Notes under the pieces: generated by a model | The model's input: only the letters and a program-made list of their open reading frames with translations | Databases searched by the model: none | Told to the model about the DNA's origin: nothing | DNA from: Streptomyces sp. Ncost-T10-10d | GTDB lineage: Bacteria; Actinomycetota; Actinomycetes; Streptomycetales; Streptomycetaceae | Assembly: GCF_900091955.1 (NCBI RefSeq) | Contig: NZ_FMDF01000101.1 | Span: 60,797 to 124,796, forward strand | Direction of reading: 5' to 3' | Length of the DNA stretch: 64,000 nt | Shown: positions 29,982 through 38,095 of the stretch, piece by piece | Layout of the letters: each line of letters begins with the position of its first letter | Position numbering within the stretch: position 1 is the first letter of the stretch | Position numbers and translations under genes: made by a program

Positions 29982-30401
29982 ATGTCTACGCGCGTCATCA
30001 TGGTGGCTATGCGAATCCCCCCACGGATCACCACGCTCGGCGGCGCTGCCGCCCTCCTGTCCGTCCTCTTCATCGGCGGCCCGGTCCCCACGACCGCAAC
30101 GGCCGCCACCACCTCGGTCGGCAGCATCTGTTACTCGGCGCTGCCTGCCCAGGCGCACGACACCCTCGAACTGATCGACGCGGGCGGCCCGTTCCCCTAC
30201 TCGCAGGACGGCGCCGTCTTCCAGAACCGTGAAGGAGTCCTGCCCGGCCGGAGCACCGGCTACTACCACGAGTACACGGTCGTCACCCCCGGCTCCCCCA
30301 CCCGGGGTGCGCGACGGATCGTCACGGGTGAAGAGGTGCGGGAGGACTACTACACCAGCGACCACTACGCCACGTTCGATCTGATCGACCAGGGCTGCTG
30401 A
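29982..30401 (+). CDS. Secreted guanyl-specific ribonuclease, RNase Sa family
   Basis: About 139 residues: signal peptide to about residue 42 (GGAAALLSVLFIGGPVPTTATAA), then a ~97-residue mature domain very like RNase Sa. It has SICYSALPAQAHDTLELI, GPFPYSQDGAVFQNRE, YYHEYTVVTPG (catalytic Glu), GARRIV (Arg) and SDHYATFDLIDQGC (catalytic His and disulfide Cys). It cleaves RNA after guanosine outside the cell. The start is uncertain: ATG 29,982, 30,000 and 30,009 are all in frame and none has a textbook Shine-Dalgarno site. A barstar gene follows on the same strand. Confidence 0.9.
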   Translation: MSTRVIMVAMRIPPRITTLGGAAALLSVLFIGGPVPTTATAATTSVGSICYSALPAQAHDTLELIDAGGPFPYSQDGAVFQNREGVLPGRSTGYYHEYTVVTPGSPTRGARRIVTGEEVREDYYTSDHYATFDLIDQGC

Positions 30402-30419
30402 AGCCCTGCCCTCCAAGCC

Positions 30420-30455
30420 GATCCGCGCCGTAGCCCCCCACCTGCGGCGCGGATC
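30420..30455 (+). terminator. Terminator between ribonuclease and barstar genes
   Basis: GATCCGCGCCG and CGGCGCGGATC form a perfect 11-bp stem with a 14-nt loop, 18 bp after the ribonuclease stop. It would uncouple transcription of the inhibitor gene from that of the toxin gene. Confidence 0.8.
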
Positions 30456-30494
30456 ACGGACCGCCGGAAGCGGCCGGACTTGTACCCTCCCCCC

Positions 30495-30884
30495 ATGACC
30501 GTGACCTATGTGATCGACGGCTCCCGGGTCACCGGCCTGGAGCAGTTCTGGAAAGTGATCGGCGAGGCCGTGAACGGCCCGGGCGGATACTTCGGCCGCA
30601 ATTTCGACGCCCTCGTGGACTGTCTCAGCGGTGGTATGGGCACTCCGGACGACGGTGACTTCGTCTTCGAGTGGCGGGACCACGCTCTCTCCGCACGGGC
30701 CCTGGGCCACGAAGAGACGGCCCGTCAGCTGCGGCGGAGCCTGGAGCGGGCACATCCCACCAACCGGCCCTCGATGCAGGAGCGGCTCGACGAGGCCCTG
30801 GCCGGACGGGGGCCGACGCTCTTCGACCTGATCGTGGAGATCCTGGCGGACGGCGCGACGCCCGGCACGCTGCGGCTGTCGTGA
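30495..30884 (+). CDS. Barstar family ribonuclease inhibitor
   Basis: 129 residues. Barstar fold features are YVIDGSRVTGLEQFWKVIGEAV (first strand and helix) and YFGRNFDALVDCLSGG, the barnase-contacting helix with the conserved Asn-Phe-Asp-Ala-Leu and Asp. It is somewhat longer than the classical 90-residue barstar because of an added C-terminal helix region. It should bind and block RNase Sa-type enzymes in the cytoplasm, protecting the host from ribonuclease not yet exported. No Shine-Dalgarno site precedes ATG 30,495 (the leader is C-rich), so a leaderless mRNA is possible. Confidence 0.88.
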   Translation: MTVTYVIDGSRVTGLEQFWKVIGEAVNGPGGYFGRNFDALVDCLSGGMGTPDDGDFVFEWRDHALSARALGHEETARQLRRSLERAHPTNRPSMQERLDEALAGRGPTLFDLIVEILADGATPGTLRLS

Positions 30885-30923
30885 GCCCCGGGCCGGGTCC
30901 GGCGGACGCGCCCCGGGACGGTA

Positions 30924-30960
30924 TCGGCCGGCCGAGCGGGAACATCACTCGGCCGGCCGA
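30924..30960. terminator. Bidirectional terminator between barstar and collagenase genes
   Basis: TCGGCCGGCCGAG and CTCGGCCGGCCGA form a perfect 13-bp stem with an 11-nt loop, extended by an outer ACGGT/ACCGT pair. It lies between two convergent stops. Confidence 0.88.
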
Positions 30961-30980
30961 CACCGTGGGGGTCGTGGGGA

Positions 30981-33365
30981 TCAGAACTCGGTGGTGACCT
31001 TGGCGCCGTCGAACTTCTCGTTGCCGTAGAGGCTGATGAAGTGGTAGCCCGGCGCCGGGTTGTTGACGGTCAGGGTGTGCTCGTTACCAGCCCCGACGGA
31101 CTTGTCGGTGTTGACCCGGGTGGTCGCCCATTCCTCCGAGCTGTAGTAGAGGTCGGCGTCACCCGTGCCGCCGGACGCGGTGATCTTCAGCTGGGTGATG
31201 CCGGCCGGGATGAGGACGGCCAGGTAGGCGTAGTCGCCCTTGACGGCCTTCAGCTCGCTGCGCATGCAGTTTCGGCCCAGCAGCCTGGTGTCGGCGTCCT
31301 TGCACTCAGTGATCTCGGGCGGGTTGGTGGACCCGCTGCCGCAGGCGCCGGCCGCGCAGGCGGTCAGCCAGGTGTCCCAGTCGGCGTCGTAACGGCTGCC
31401 GATGGTCGACGTGAGCAGGGTGCGGGCGCCGTCCCAGTCACCCTTGCGGTAGAGGCCGAGCAGGGTGTCGATGTCCGAGCGGTGGGATTCGAGCATGTAA
31501 CGGACCGCCAGGTAGCCCCAGTTGTACACGCGGGTCTGGTCGGCGTTCTCGTAGGTGGTGTCGAACAGGGTGCTCAGGCGGTAGGTGCGGTTCGCGGCCT
31601 GGGCGATGGCGGCCTTGTAGTCGAGCTTGCGGTACGAGTAGGAGACGAACTCCGCGAAGCCCTCGACCCACCAGACGGTCGGCGTGGTCATTCCGGCCTC
31701 GAAGTCGCCATACATGTTGTAGCGGCCGTCGAGGTAGTGCGTGTACTCGTGGTTGAGGTTCCAGATCTGGAAGTCGGGACGGGCCCACTCGGCCTCGTAG
31801 GCGATGAACCGCGGCTGGTTGCCCGCGACCTTGGGGTCGCCCTCCAGGTACATGCCGCCGTTGTTGGTGTCGATGCCGAAGATCACTCCGGCGTAGGTCT
31901 GGTAGTCGGCGCTGGAGTCGAAGGCCACGACCTCGATGGTCTTGTTGTTGTCGTCGGCGACCGCACCGTTGTCCCGGGCCACCCCGTGGAAGTAGGCGTC
32001 CTGGTTGCGCAGGCTGGTGCAGCTGGCTTCGAGCTCCTCCGCGGCCATGTCCTGCGCCCGGATGGTGATGCTGTCGCTACAGGTGTGCTTCACCGGCAGG
32101 ACGACCTTCTCCAGACGCTCCGCGAGGTTACAGGCGTCGTATTTGGCGCAGTTGCCCTTGTCGTAGGCGTCGACCATCTTGGCCAGGTTGACCCAGAGCG
32201 GAGCGGTGGGGCCGTCGATGGAGCTCTTGCTCATCAGGTCGACCGCGAGCGGGCTCGCCTCGGCGCGCAGCGGGTCCTCCTTGAGGAAGCGGCCGAGCTC
32301 GAGTCCCGCGTTGGAGGCCAGGAACGACTGCTTGGTGCCCAGCAGGTCGACGTGGTTCGCGGCGAAGTCGTGCAGGGAGTTCAGCACGCTGGAATCGGCC
32401 TGGATGGCGCTGATGAACTCGGGCACCTGGTGACCGCGGAACATGATCGTGTACACGCTGTTCACGGCGTTGAGCATGTACCAGGAGCTGTTGTACGACT
32501 CGTCGTAGTCGGCCAGCATCCGCTTGACGATGTTCAGGTAGCGGGCGTTCTCCTCGGCGCTGTCGACCAGGATGATCGCCTCGGACAGGCTCTCGCCGTT
32601 GGCGTCGGTGACGTCGAAGGCGTGCGAGGAACCGAAGAAGCCGTCGAGCGCACCCTGGATGGCCGTGCGCAGGCGCGGCCCGTACTCTCCGACGGTGTCG
32701 GGGTCGTAGTACTGCACGTAGTAGCCGGCCCGGAGGAAGAGGATCAGCTGAGGCATGCCGGTGGTGGCGTCACCGGGGTAGGAGGCCGACGCGTCGCGCA
32801 TGGCATCGGCGATGGTGACCATCTGGTCCTCGCGGAAGGCGTGGTAGCCGTCCTGGCCCTGGAGACGGAACAGCGTGTTGACGCAGTCGGTGGTCGCCGC
32901 CTTGACCTTCTCGACCAGCGCGCCGCCGGTGTTGTTGGTGAAGTCGGTGACGTTGCACTCGGCCGCGGCCTTGCCGGACTTCTTGGCGCGGGCCTGCTTC
33001 TCGGCCTTCATCGAAGGTGCCAGGTGGCTCGGAAGCGCGGTGGCCGGGTCGTCGTAGTCCCGCTTGAGCGCGTCCTTGGACGCGGACAGCGGCGGCCGGT
33101 CGGCGGCCTTGAGCGACTTGCGTTCGGCGTGAGCGGCATCGTCGGCGGGTGCCGTCAGCGCCTCGGCGGTGGGGCCGCCGGGGTCCTCGGTCCGGGGCTC
33201 CGCCCGTTTCTGAGCGGCGTCCGGGGAGTGGGGGGTCGCGGCCGATGCGACGGGGCGTTGCTCGACGGCCTGGCTCGGTGCCGTGAACAGGCCTACGCCC
33301 AGGCATGCCGCCAGAACCGCAGTGGACAATCCGGTTATCTTCTGTCGAACCCTCAGGTTCTTCAC
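30981..33365 (-). CDS. Secreted M9 family collagenase
   Basis: 794 residues from GTG 33,365, supported by GGGAGG 8 bp upstream. Signal peptide at about 1-34 (LSTAVLAACLGVGLFTAPSQA). The N-terminal collagenase activator-like helical domain spans about 110-400. The peptidase domain carries zinc motif HEYTH (His539, Glu540, His543) with the third-ligand segment WWVEGFAEF about 25 residues on. A C-terminal pre-peptidase (PPC-like) beta domain (ADLYYSSEEWATTR) probably binds substrate. M9 enzymes cut native triple-helical collagen. The divergent region to the Xaa-Pro aminopeptidase holds the shared ATGTSACAT operator, which ties the gene to the hydroxyproline genes. Confidence 0.93.
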   Translation of the reverse strand: MKNLRVRQKITGLSTAVLAACLGVGLFTAPSQAVEQRPVASAATPHSPDAAQKRAEPRTEDPGGPTAEALTAPADDAAHAERKSLKAADRPPLSASKDALKRDYDDPATALPSHLAPSMKAEKQARAKKSGKAAAECNVTDFTNNTGGALVEKVKAATTDCVNTLFRLQGQDGYHAFREDQMVTIADAMRDASASYPGDATTGMPQLILFLRAGYYVQYYDPDTVGEYGPRLRTAIQGALDGFFGSSHAFDVTDANGESLSEAIILVDSAEENARYLNIVKRMLADYDESYNSSWYMLNAVNSVYTIMFRGHQVPEFISAIQADSSVLNSLHDFAANHVDLLGTKQSFLASNAGLELGRFLKEDPLRAEASPLAVDLMSKSSIDGPTAPLWVNLAKMVDAYDKGNCAKYDACNLAERLEKVVLPVKHTCSDSITIRAQDMAAEELEASCTSLRNQDAYFHGVARDNGAVADDNNKTIEVVAFDSSADYQTYAGVIFGIDTNNGGMYLEGDPKVAGNQPRFIAYEAEWARPDFQIWNLNHEYTHYLDGRYNMYGDFEAGMTTPTVWWVEGFAEFVSYSYRKLDYKAAIAQAANRTYRLSTLFDTTYENADQTRVYNWGYLAVRYMLESHRSDIDTLLGLYRKGDWDGARTLLTSTIGSRYDADWDTWLTACAAGACGSGSTNPPEITECKDADTRLLGRNCMRSELKAVKGDYAYLAVLIPAGITQLKITASGGTGDADLYYSSEEWATTRVNTDKSVGAGNEHTLTVNNPAPGYHFISLYGNEKFDGAKVTTEF

Positions 33366-33503
33366 TTGCCGCCTCCCAGCGGAGTGGTGACCGCGCAACT
33401 TCGCGCGGCTGTGGGGGAATGCGCGGGGGTGGGTTCGGGTCGGGTCCTGGTGAGCGCTATGGCATGGACACGACCTCATCCCCTCTGCGCGCTGTACAAT
33501 GGC

Positions 33504-33516
33504 ACATGTCACATGT
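33504..33516. promoter_or_regulatory. Candidate GntR operator, collagenase/aminopeptidase divide
   Basis: ACATGTCACATGT contains the perfect palindrome ATGTCACAT (33,506-33,514). It follows a good -10 element (TACAAT, 33,495-33,500) for the rightward aminopeptidase gene, so bound protein would cover the transcription start. It also lies 140 bp upstream of the collagenase start. Confidence 0.6.
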
Positions 33517-33684
33517 TCTTTGGAAGCCCTCTCGCGCACATTCATCTCCGCGACAACTCACCGACGCAGTACGGAAGTTCAGTGGCGTCCCGCACGCTGA
33601 CGGCCTCCGCCATCGGTTCCCTGACCACCGAGCCGCTGTCCGGGCAGCCCCGAGCCCCGACAGAGCCTTGAGGAGAAATCGCCC

Positions 33685-35148
33685 GTGTCCCGTTCCCTCC
33701 CCGCACCCGGAACCGGCAGCCATGACCTTCCCGTGTCGCCCGCACTGGACGCCTTCATGAGCACGGCGTGGGCGGATACCCCGCTGCCTGCGGACATCCG
33801 GGTCCCCTCTTACGACGTCACCCCGGCCCGCCGGGCCCGGCTCGCCGCCCGCTTCCCGGGCGAGCGCCTGGTCATCCCGGCGGGCACGCTCGCGGTCCGC
33901 TCCAACGACACCGACCATCGCTTCCGTCCGCACACCGGCTACGCCTGGCTCACCGGCCTCACCGGCGAGGACCAGGCCGGACACGTCCTCGTCCTGGAAC
34001 CCGACGGCGACGAGCGGCACGAGGCAGTGCTGTATCTGCGGCCTCGGTCACCTCGTACCGGCCGCGAGTTCTACAGCGACCGCAGATACGGGGAGTTCTG
34101 GGTCGGGCGCAGACCCGACCTGGAGGAAGCCGCCCGGATGACCGGCATCCGCTGTGCACACCTGGACGCCTGGGAGAAGCTGCTGACCGGGTCGCAGCCG
34201 CCGGTGCGGGCGCTGGGAGGAGTGGACCCTGCCGTCGACGAACTACTGCGTTCCTGCCGCTCGTTGCGCCGACGGTCGGCGCCGGCAGGGCTGGAAGCAG
34301 TGCTCAGTGAGCTCCGACTGGTCAAGGACCCTTGGGAGACCGGCCAGTTGCAGCAAGCCGTCGATGCGACGGTGACAGGATTCGAGGATGTGGTGCGGAG
34401 CCTTCCGCAGGCGCTGCGGCACCCGCGCGGTGAGCGTTGGATCGAGGGCGTCTTCGATCTGCGGGCCCGGCTGGAGGGGAACGGTCCTGGATACTCCACG
34501 ATAGCCGCAGCCGGGGCGCACGCCTGTGTCCTGCACTGGATCCGCAATGACGGCCCCCTGGAACGCGACCAGTTGCTGCTACTGGACGCCGGGGTGGAGA
34601 CCGATTCGCTCTACACCGCCGACATCACCCGCACCCTGCCGCTGTCCGGCCGTTTCTCCCCCGCACAACGCGGCGTCTACGAGCTGGTGCTCGCCGCGCA
34701 GGAAGCGGGCATCGCGGCCCTGCGCCCCGGGGCACGATTCCGTGACTTCCACCTGGCGGCCATGCGGGTCATCGCCGAAGGGCTGTACGGATGGGGGGTG
34801 TTGCAGATGTCCGCCGATGAGGCGCTCGACGCCGACAACGGCTTCTACCGCCGGTACACGCTCTGCAGCAGCGGTCACATGCTCGGCATGGACCTTCACG
34901 ACTGCGCTCAGGCGCGCGCCGACCGCTATCTGGACGGACGCCTGGAAGTCGGCCAGGTACTGACCGTGGAACCGGGGCTCTATCTCCAGCCCGACGACGA
35001 GACGCTGCCCCGGTCGCTGCGCGGGATCGGGGTGCGGATAGAGGACGACCTCGTGATCACGGCCGACGGCGCTCGTCTCATGTCGTCCGCACTGCCGCGC
35101 ACCGCCGACGGAATCGAGGAGTGGATGGCCGCCCTGCTGGACGGTTGA
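33685..35148 (+). CDS. Xaa-Pro aminopeptidase (aminopeptidase P family, M24B)
   Basis: 487 residues from GTG 33,685, with AGGAG at 33,671-33,675. An N-terminal creatinase-like domain spans about 40-180. The C-terminal pita-bread domain carries the two-metal ligands: DAGVETDSLYTADITRTLP (two Asp), CSSGHMLGMDLHD (His), VLTVEPGLYL (Glu) and GVRIEDDLVI (Glu). It removes N-terminal residues before proline, the step needed to dismantle Gly-Pro-rich collagen peptides. No signal peptide is evident, so it acts on imported peptides. It is divergent from the collagenase across the operator at 33,504. Confidence 0.92.
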   Translation: MSRSLPAPGTGSHDLPVSPALDAFMSTAWADTPLPADIRVPSYDVTPARRARLAARFPGERLVIPAGTLAVRSNDTDHRFRPHTGYAWLTGLTGEDQAGHVLVLEPDGDERHEAVLYLRPRSPRTGREFYSDRRYGEFWVGRRPDLEEAARMTGIRCAHLDAWEKLLTGSQPPVRALGGVDPAVDELLRSCRSLRRRSAPAGLEAVLSELRLVKDPWETGQLQQAVDATVTGFEDVVRSLPQALRHPRGERWIEGVFDLRARLEGNGPGYSTIAAAGAHACVLHWIRNDGPLERDQLLLLDAGVETDSLYTADITRTLPLSGRFSPAQRGVYELVLAAQEAGIAALRPGARFRDFHLAAMRVIAEGLYGWGVLQMSADEALDADNGFYRRYTLCSSGHMLGMDLHDCAQARADRYLDGRLEVGQVLTVEPGLYLQPDDETLPRSLRGIGVRIEDDLVITADGARLMSSALPRTADGIEEWMAALLDG

Positions 35149-35164
35149 ACCGGGCGGCCCGTTC

Positions 35165-35204
35165 CCCCGGCCGCCCCCGTGCGCGGAGGGCGGGGCGGCC
35201 GGGG
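35165..35204. terminator. Terminator between aminopeptidase and gntR
   Basis: CCCCGGCCGCCCC and GGGGCGGCCGGGG form a perfect 13-bp stem with a 14-nt loop between two convergent genes. Confidence 0.85.
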
Positions 35205-35246
35205 AGGACGGAGTGCCGCTTGGGGCTCCAGAACGAAACCGGTGGC

Positions 35247-35975
35247 TCAGGCCTCTGCGACCGGCAGCGACGCCCTTCTGCCACGGGTGCCTCCGGCACC
35301 GACGTCGTCGCCGTCCTCCTCGGCCCATATCGACCTGACATGTGACATGTGGGCCAGCATGCAGGCCTCCGCGCGCTCGGCGTCACCGGCGATCACGAGG
35401 TCGAGCAGTTGGACATGCTCCTCGGCCGATACGGTCAGCTGCCCCGTTGCGTCAAGCCGGTTCAGCCCGAAGAGGCGCGATCGCTTGCGCAGGTTGCTGA
35501 CTTCCTCCACCAGCCTGCGGTTGCCCGCCAGACCGAGCAGTTCGAGATGGAAGCGGCGGTCGGCCTCCAGATAGCCGATGATGTCGTGCTCGGCGGCAGC
35601 AGCGACGATCGCCAGGGCGAGCGGCCGCAGCGCCTTCAGCTCCCTGACCTTGCCCATCCGGGCAATGCGGCCGACGGTGGGTACCTCGATCATGGCGCGG
35701 AGTTCGGTGAAGTCGTCGAGGTCCTGGTCGGTCAACTCGGTGATCCGGAAACCCTTGTTGCGTACTGCTTCGACCAGGCCTTCACGCGCCAGATCGAGCA
35801 TCGCCTCGCGGACCGGCGTGGCGGACACCCCGAATTCGGCAGCGAGCGCGGGAGCTGAGTAGATCAGGCCCGGACGGAGGTCCCCGGCGATCAGGGCCGC
35901 CCTGAGTGCGTTCGCCACCTGGTCGCGCAAGTGCTGTTGCGCCGAGATGACATTGAGCGTCGACAGGCGGGCCAT
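35247..35975 (-). CDS. GntR family regulator, FCD type; likely hydroxyproline/collagen repressor
   Basis: 242 residues from ATG 35,975, chosen because GGAGGAAC lies just upstream; the frame open to 36,020 crosses the promoter. The winged HTH is at about 10-75 (LRDQVANALRAALI, LAAEFGVSATPVREAMLDL). The FCD domain is at about 90-215 with metal/effector-type residues (ELRAMIEVPTVGRIA, DRRFHLELLGLAGN, EEHVQLLDLVIAGD). It is the last gene on the hydroxyproline strand but has its own promoter with a near-copy of ATGTSACAT, so autoregulation is likely. FCD-GntR proteins are common repressors of amino-acid and organic-acid catabolism. Confidence 0.9.
   Translation of the reverse strand: MARLSTLNVISAQQHLRDQVANALRAALIAGDLRPGLIYSAPALAAEFGVSATPVREAMLDLAREGLVEAVRNKGFRITELTDQDLDDFTELRAMIEVPTVGRIARMGKVRELKALRPLALAIVAAAAEHDIIGYLEADRRFHLELLGLAGNRRLVEEVSNLRKRSRLFGLNRLDATGQLTVSAEEHVQLLDLVIAGDAERAEACMLAHMSHVRSIWAEEDGDDVGAGGTRGRRASLPVAEA
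35338..35350. promoter_or_regulatory. Exact intragenic copy of the 13-bp operator
   Basis: ACATGTGACATGT is the reverse complement of the 13-mer at 33,504-33,516, base for base. It lies inside the 3' part of gntR, where it encodes His-Met-Ser-His-Val. It may be a second operator for looping or a roadblock site, or it may be chance. Confidence 0.45.
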
Positions 35976-36013
35976 GTTTGTTCCTCCAACGCCGTACGGG
36001 CCCTCAGAATACA

Positions 36014-36022
36014 ATGTCACGT
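36014..36022. promoter_or_regulatory. Candidate operator at the gntR promoter
   Basis: ATGTCACGT matches the ATGTSACAT core at 8 of 9. Read on the minus strand it directly precedes a TATTCT -10-like element, 40 bp before the gntR start. Autoregulation is inferred. Confidence 0.5.
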
Positions 36023-36063
36023 TTCCGCTCGGGCCCGTCGCTGCTCACCTGTGGACCACTCGG

Positions 36064-37008
36064 TCAGGGCGCAGCCTTCCGGTGCACCGCCGCGGCGACC
36101 GCGAGGTCTTCCCAGCCCATTCCTACGCTTTTGAAGAACCGGGGGCGCTCGAAGGCAGCCGGCTGCTCACCGAGGCGTAGGCCGGACACCAGGTCGGCGA
36201 GGTTACCGGCGATGTCCTCGGCGCTGAAGGCTCCTTCCGCCATCGGGATCAGCAGATCGCCCGCCTCCGACAGCGCTGCCGCCCTCGATTCGACGATCAC
36301 GGAGGAGCGTGACACCAGCGTGGTGTCCACCTCCCGGGCATCCGGGGTGTGTGAACCGACCGCGACGACCGTCGCCCCGTCCGGTACCAGGGCGCCGTCG
36401 AACAGCGGAGTTGCGGACGTGGTGCAGCAGAGCACCAGATCGGCCGTGGCCACCTCCGCGGCCCCGTGTGCCGTGCCCGCACGGGCGTCCACGCCGAGTT
36501 CACGGGCATGCTCGACCAGAGCGGCGACCCGGAGCGGGGTACGGCCGATCACGGTGACGCGTTCGACGTGCCGTTCCGCGAGCACTGCGGCAAGGTGTCC
36601 GTACGCCTGGGGGCCGGTTCCGAAGAGCACCAGATGACGCAGGACGGGCCCGGTGAGGTGGCGGATCGCGAGTGCGGACACCGCCGGTGTGCGCAACGTG
36701 GTGAGCGCGGCCCCGTCGAGCAGGGCGAGCGGCAGCAGGGTGGGGCCGTCGAGCAGCAGATAGCTTCCGGTGATCCGGGGCAGGTCGCGTGCCGGGTTGC
36801 CGGGGGCGACTCCGGCGATCTTCACTCCGGTCACCCGCTGGGTGGTGGCCGGCATGATCAGAAGTTCCCCGCCTGGCACTGTGACATGGTGCCGGGCCGG
36901 GGAGGTTTCCGGATCGAGTCCCCCGCTCAGCGCCGCCTCCAGGGCGTCCACGGCTCCGGTCGGTCCCAGGGCCTCGATGTCGTCGGCGCCGAGCAGGGGC
37001 AGATTCAC
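36064..37008 (-). CDS. Ornithine cyclodeaminase family protein, probable delta1-pyrroline-2-carboxylate reductase
   Basis: 314 residues. The ornithine cyclodeaminase/mu-crystallin fold is clear: KIAGVAPGNPARDLPRITG in the N-terminal half, the Rossmann motif LVLFGTGPQAYGHLAAV near 130, then VDTTLVSRSSVIVES. In hydroxyproline clusters members of this family (LhpI type) reduce delta1-pyrroline-2-carboxylate to L-proline with NAD(P)H. GTG 37,008 overlaps the stop of the racemase gene by 4 bp (GTGA), so the two are translationally coupled. True ornithine cyclodeaminase activity is the alternative but does not fit the neighbours. Confidence 0.85.
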   Translation of the reverse strand: MNLPLLGADDIEALGPTGAVDALEAALSGGLDPETSPARHHVTVPGGELLIMPATTQRVTGVKIAGVAPGNPARDLPRITGSYLLLDGPTLLPLALLDGAALTTLRTPAVSALAIRHLTGPVLRHLVLFGTGPQAYGHLAAVLAERHVERVTVIGRTPLRVAALVEHARELGVDARAGTAHGAAEVATADLVLCCTTSATPLFDGALVPDGATVVAVGSHTPDAREVDTTLVSRSSVIVESRAAALSEAGDLLIPMAEGAFSAEDIAGNLADLVSGLRLGEQPAAFERPRFFKSVGMGWEDLAVAAAVHRKAAP

Positions 37009-38006
37009 AGCAGGAATCCTTCGGGAAAGGGGTCGGACGGGTTCAGGAAGAATTGTGCGGTACCGGTGATCCAGGCACGTCCGGTGACAGTGGGGACGAC
37101 GGCGGGAAGCCCGCCCACGGTGGTCTTCCCGACGAGACGCCCGGTGAACGAGGTTCCGATGAACGACTCGTTCACGAAGTCGGTGTCCAGGGCCAGTTCA
37201 CCACGGGCGTGCAGCTGGGCCATGCGCGCCGATGTGCCGGTTCCGCAGGGCGACCGGTCGAACCAGCCCGGGTGGATCGCCATCGCATGCCGGGAGTGGC
37301 GAGCATCGGAACCGGGTGCGATGAACTGCACGTGCTTGAGGCCGTGAATGTCCGGGTCCTCCGGGTGGACGGGCCGGTCGGCGGCGTTGACCGCGTCCAT
37401 CACGGCGAGTCCGGCCGCCAGGATGTCGTCCTTGTGCGCCCGGTCGAAGGGCAGCCCGAGGTCGGCCAGATGGACCATCGCATAGAAGTTGCCGCCGTAG
37501 GCGAGGTCGTGGCGCACCGGTCCGTAGCCGGGTACGTCCACCGTCCGGTCGAGTGCGACGCTGAATGCGGGAACGTTGGTCAGGGTGACGGCGGTGGCCG
37601 CTCCGTCCTTCACCTGGACGTCGACGCTGACGAGTCCGGCCGGGGTGTCCAGCCGTACGGTGGTGACGGGTTCGGTGACCTCGACCATGCCGGTCTCCAC
37701 CAGAACGGTCGCGACTCCGATGGTGCCGTGCCCGCACATCGGCAGAAACCCGGAGACCTCTATATAGAGGACGCCGAAGTCCGCGTCGGGCCGGGTGGGC
37801 GGCTGGAGGATCGCGCCGCTCATGGCGGCGTGGCCGCGCGGTTCGTACATGAGCAGCGTGCGCACGGCGTCCCGGTGCTCCTGGAAGTACCTGCGCCGTT
37901 CGGCCATCGTGGCGCCGGGAATGGTGCCGATGCCTCCGGTGATGACGCGGGTGGGCATGCCCTCGGTGTGTGAGTCGACCGCATGGAAGATGTGACGTGT
38001 CTGCAA
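37005..38006 (-). CDS. Proline racemase family, probable 4-hydroxyproline 2-epimerase
   Basis: 333 residues. Both acid/base cysteines are present: Cys91 in PMCGHGTIG and Cys254 in SPCGTGTSA. The Cys/Cys pair marks racemases and epimerases; the trans-3-hydroxyproline dehydratases of this family carry Ser or Thr at one site. With deaminase and D-hydroxyproline dehydrogenase-like genes beside it, conversion of trans-4-hydroxy-L-proline to cis-4-hydroxy-D-proline (LhpA role) is the best call. It is coupled to the reductase gene behind it. A near-copy of the operator overlaps its first codons. Confidence 0.9.
   Translation of the reverse strand: MQTRHIFHAVDSHTEGMPTRVITGGIGTIPGATMAERRRYFQEHRDAVRTLLMYEPRGHAAMSGAILQPPTRPDADFGVLYIEVSGFLPMCGHGTIGVATVLVETGMVEVTEPVTTVRLDTPAGLVSVDVQVKDGAATAVTLTNVPAFSVALDRTVDVPGYGPVRHDLAYGGNFYAMVHLADLGLPFDRAHKDDILAAGLAVMDAVNAADRPVHPEDPDIHGLKHVQFIAPGSDARHSRHAMAIHPGWFDRSPCGTGTSARMAQLHARGELALDTDFVNESFIGTSFTGRLVGKTTVGGLPAVVPTVTGRAWITGTAQFFLNPSDPFPEGFLL
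37990..37998. promoter_or_regulatory. Near-copy of the operator at the epimerase start
   Basis: ATGTGACGT (8 of 9 to ATGTSACAT) lies within codons 3-6 of the epimerase gene. A bound repressor here would block elongation or initiation. It is weaker evidence than the perfect copies. Confidence 0.35.
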
Positions 38007-38095
38007 GGCTTCCCCTGGTTCGTCAGTTCGTCATGAACAACACGAAGAACGGGCCGGGTCGGGCGCGGTCCGGACGTACAACGGCCGGACCGCGC

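Noticed and set aside
31041..33671. 876-codon plus-strand open frame
   Set aside because: Antisense to the collagenase, which has the HEYTH site and a signal peptide.
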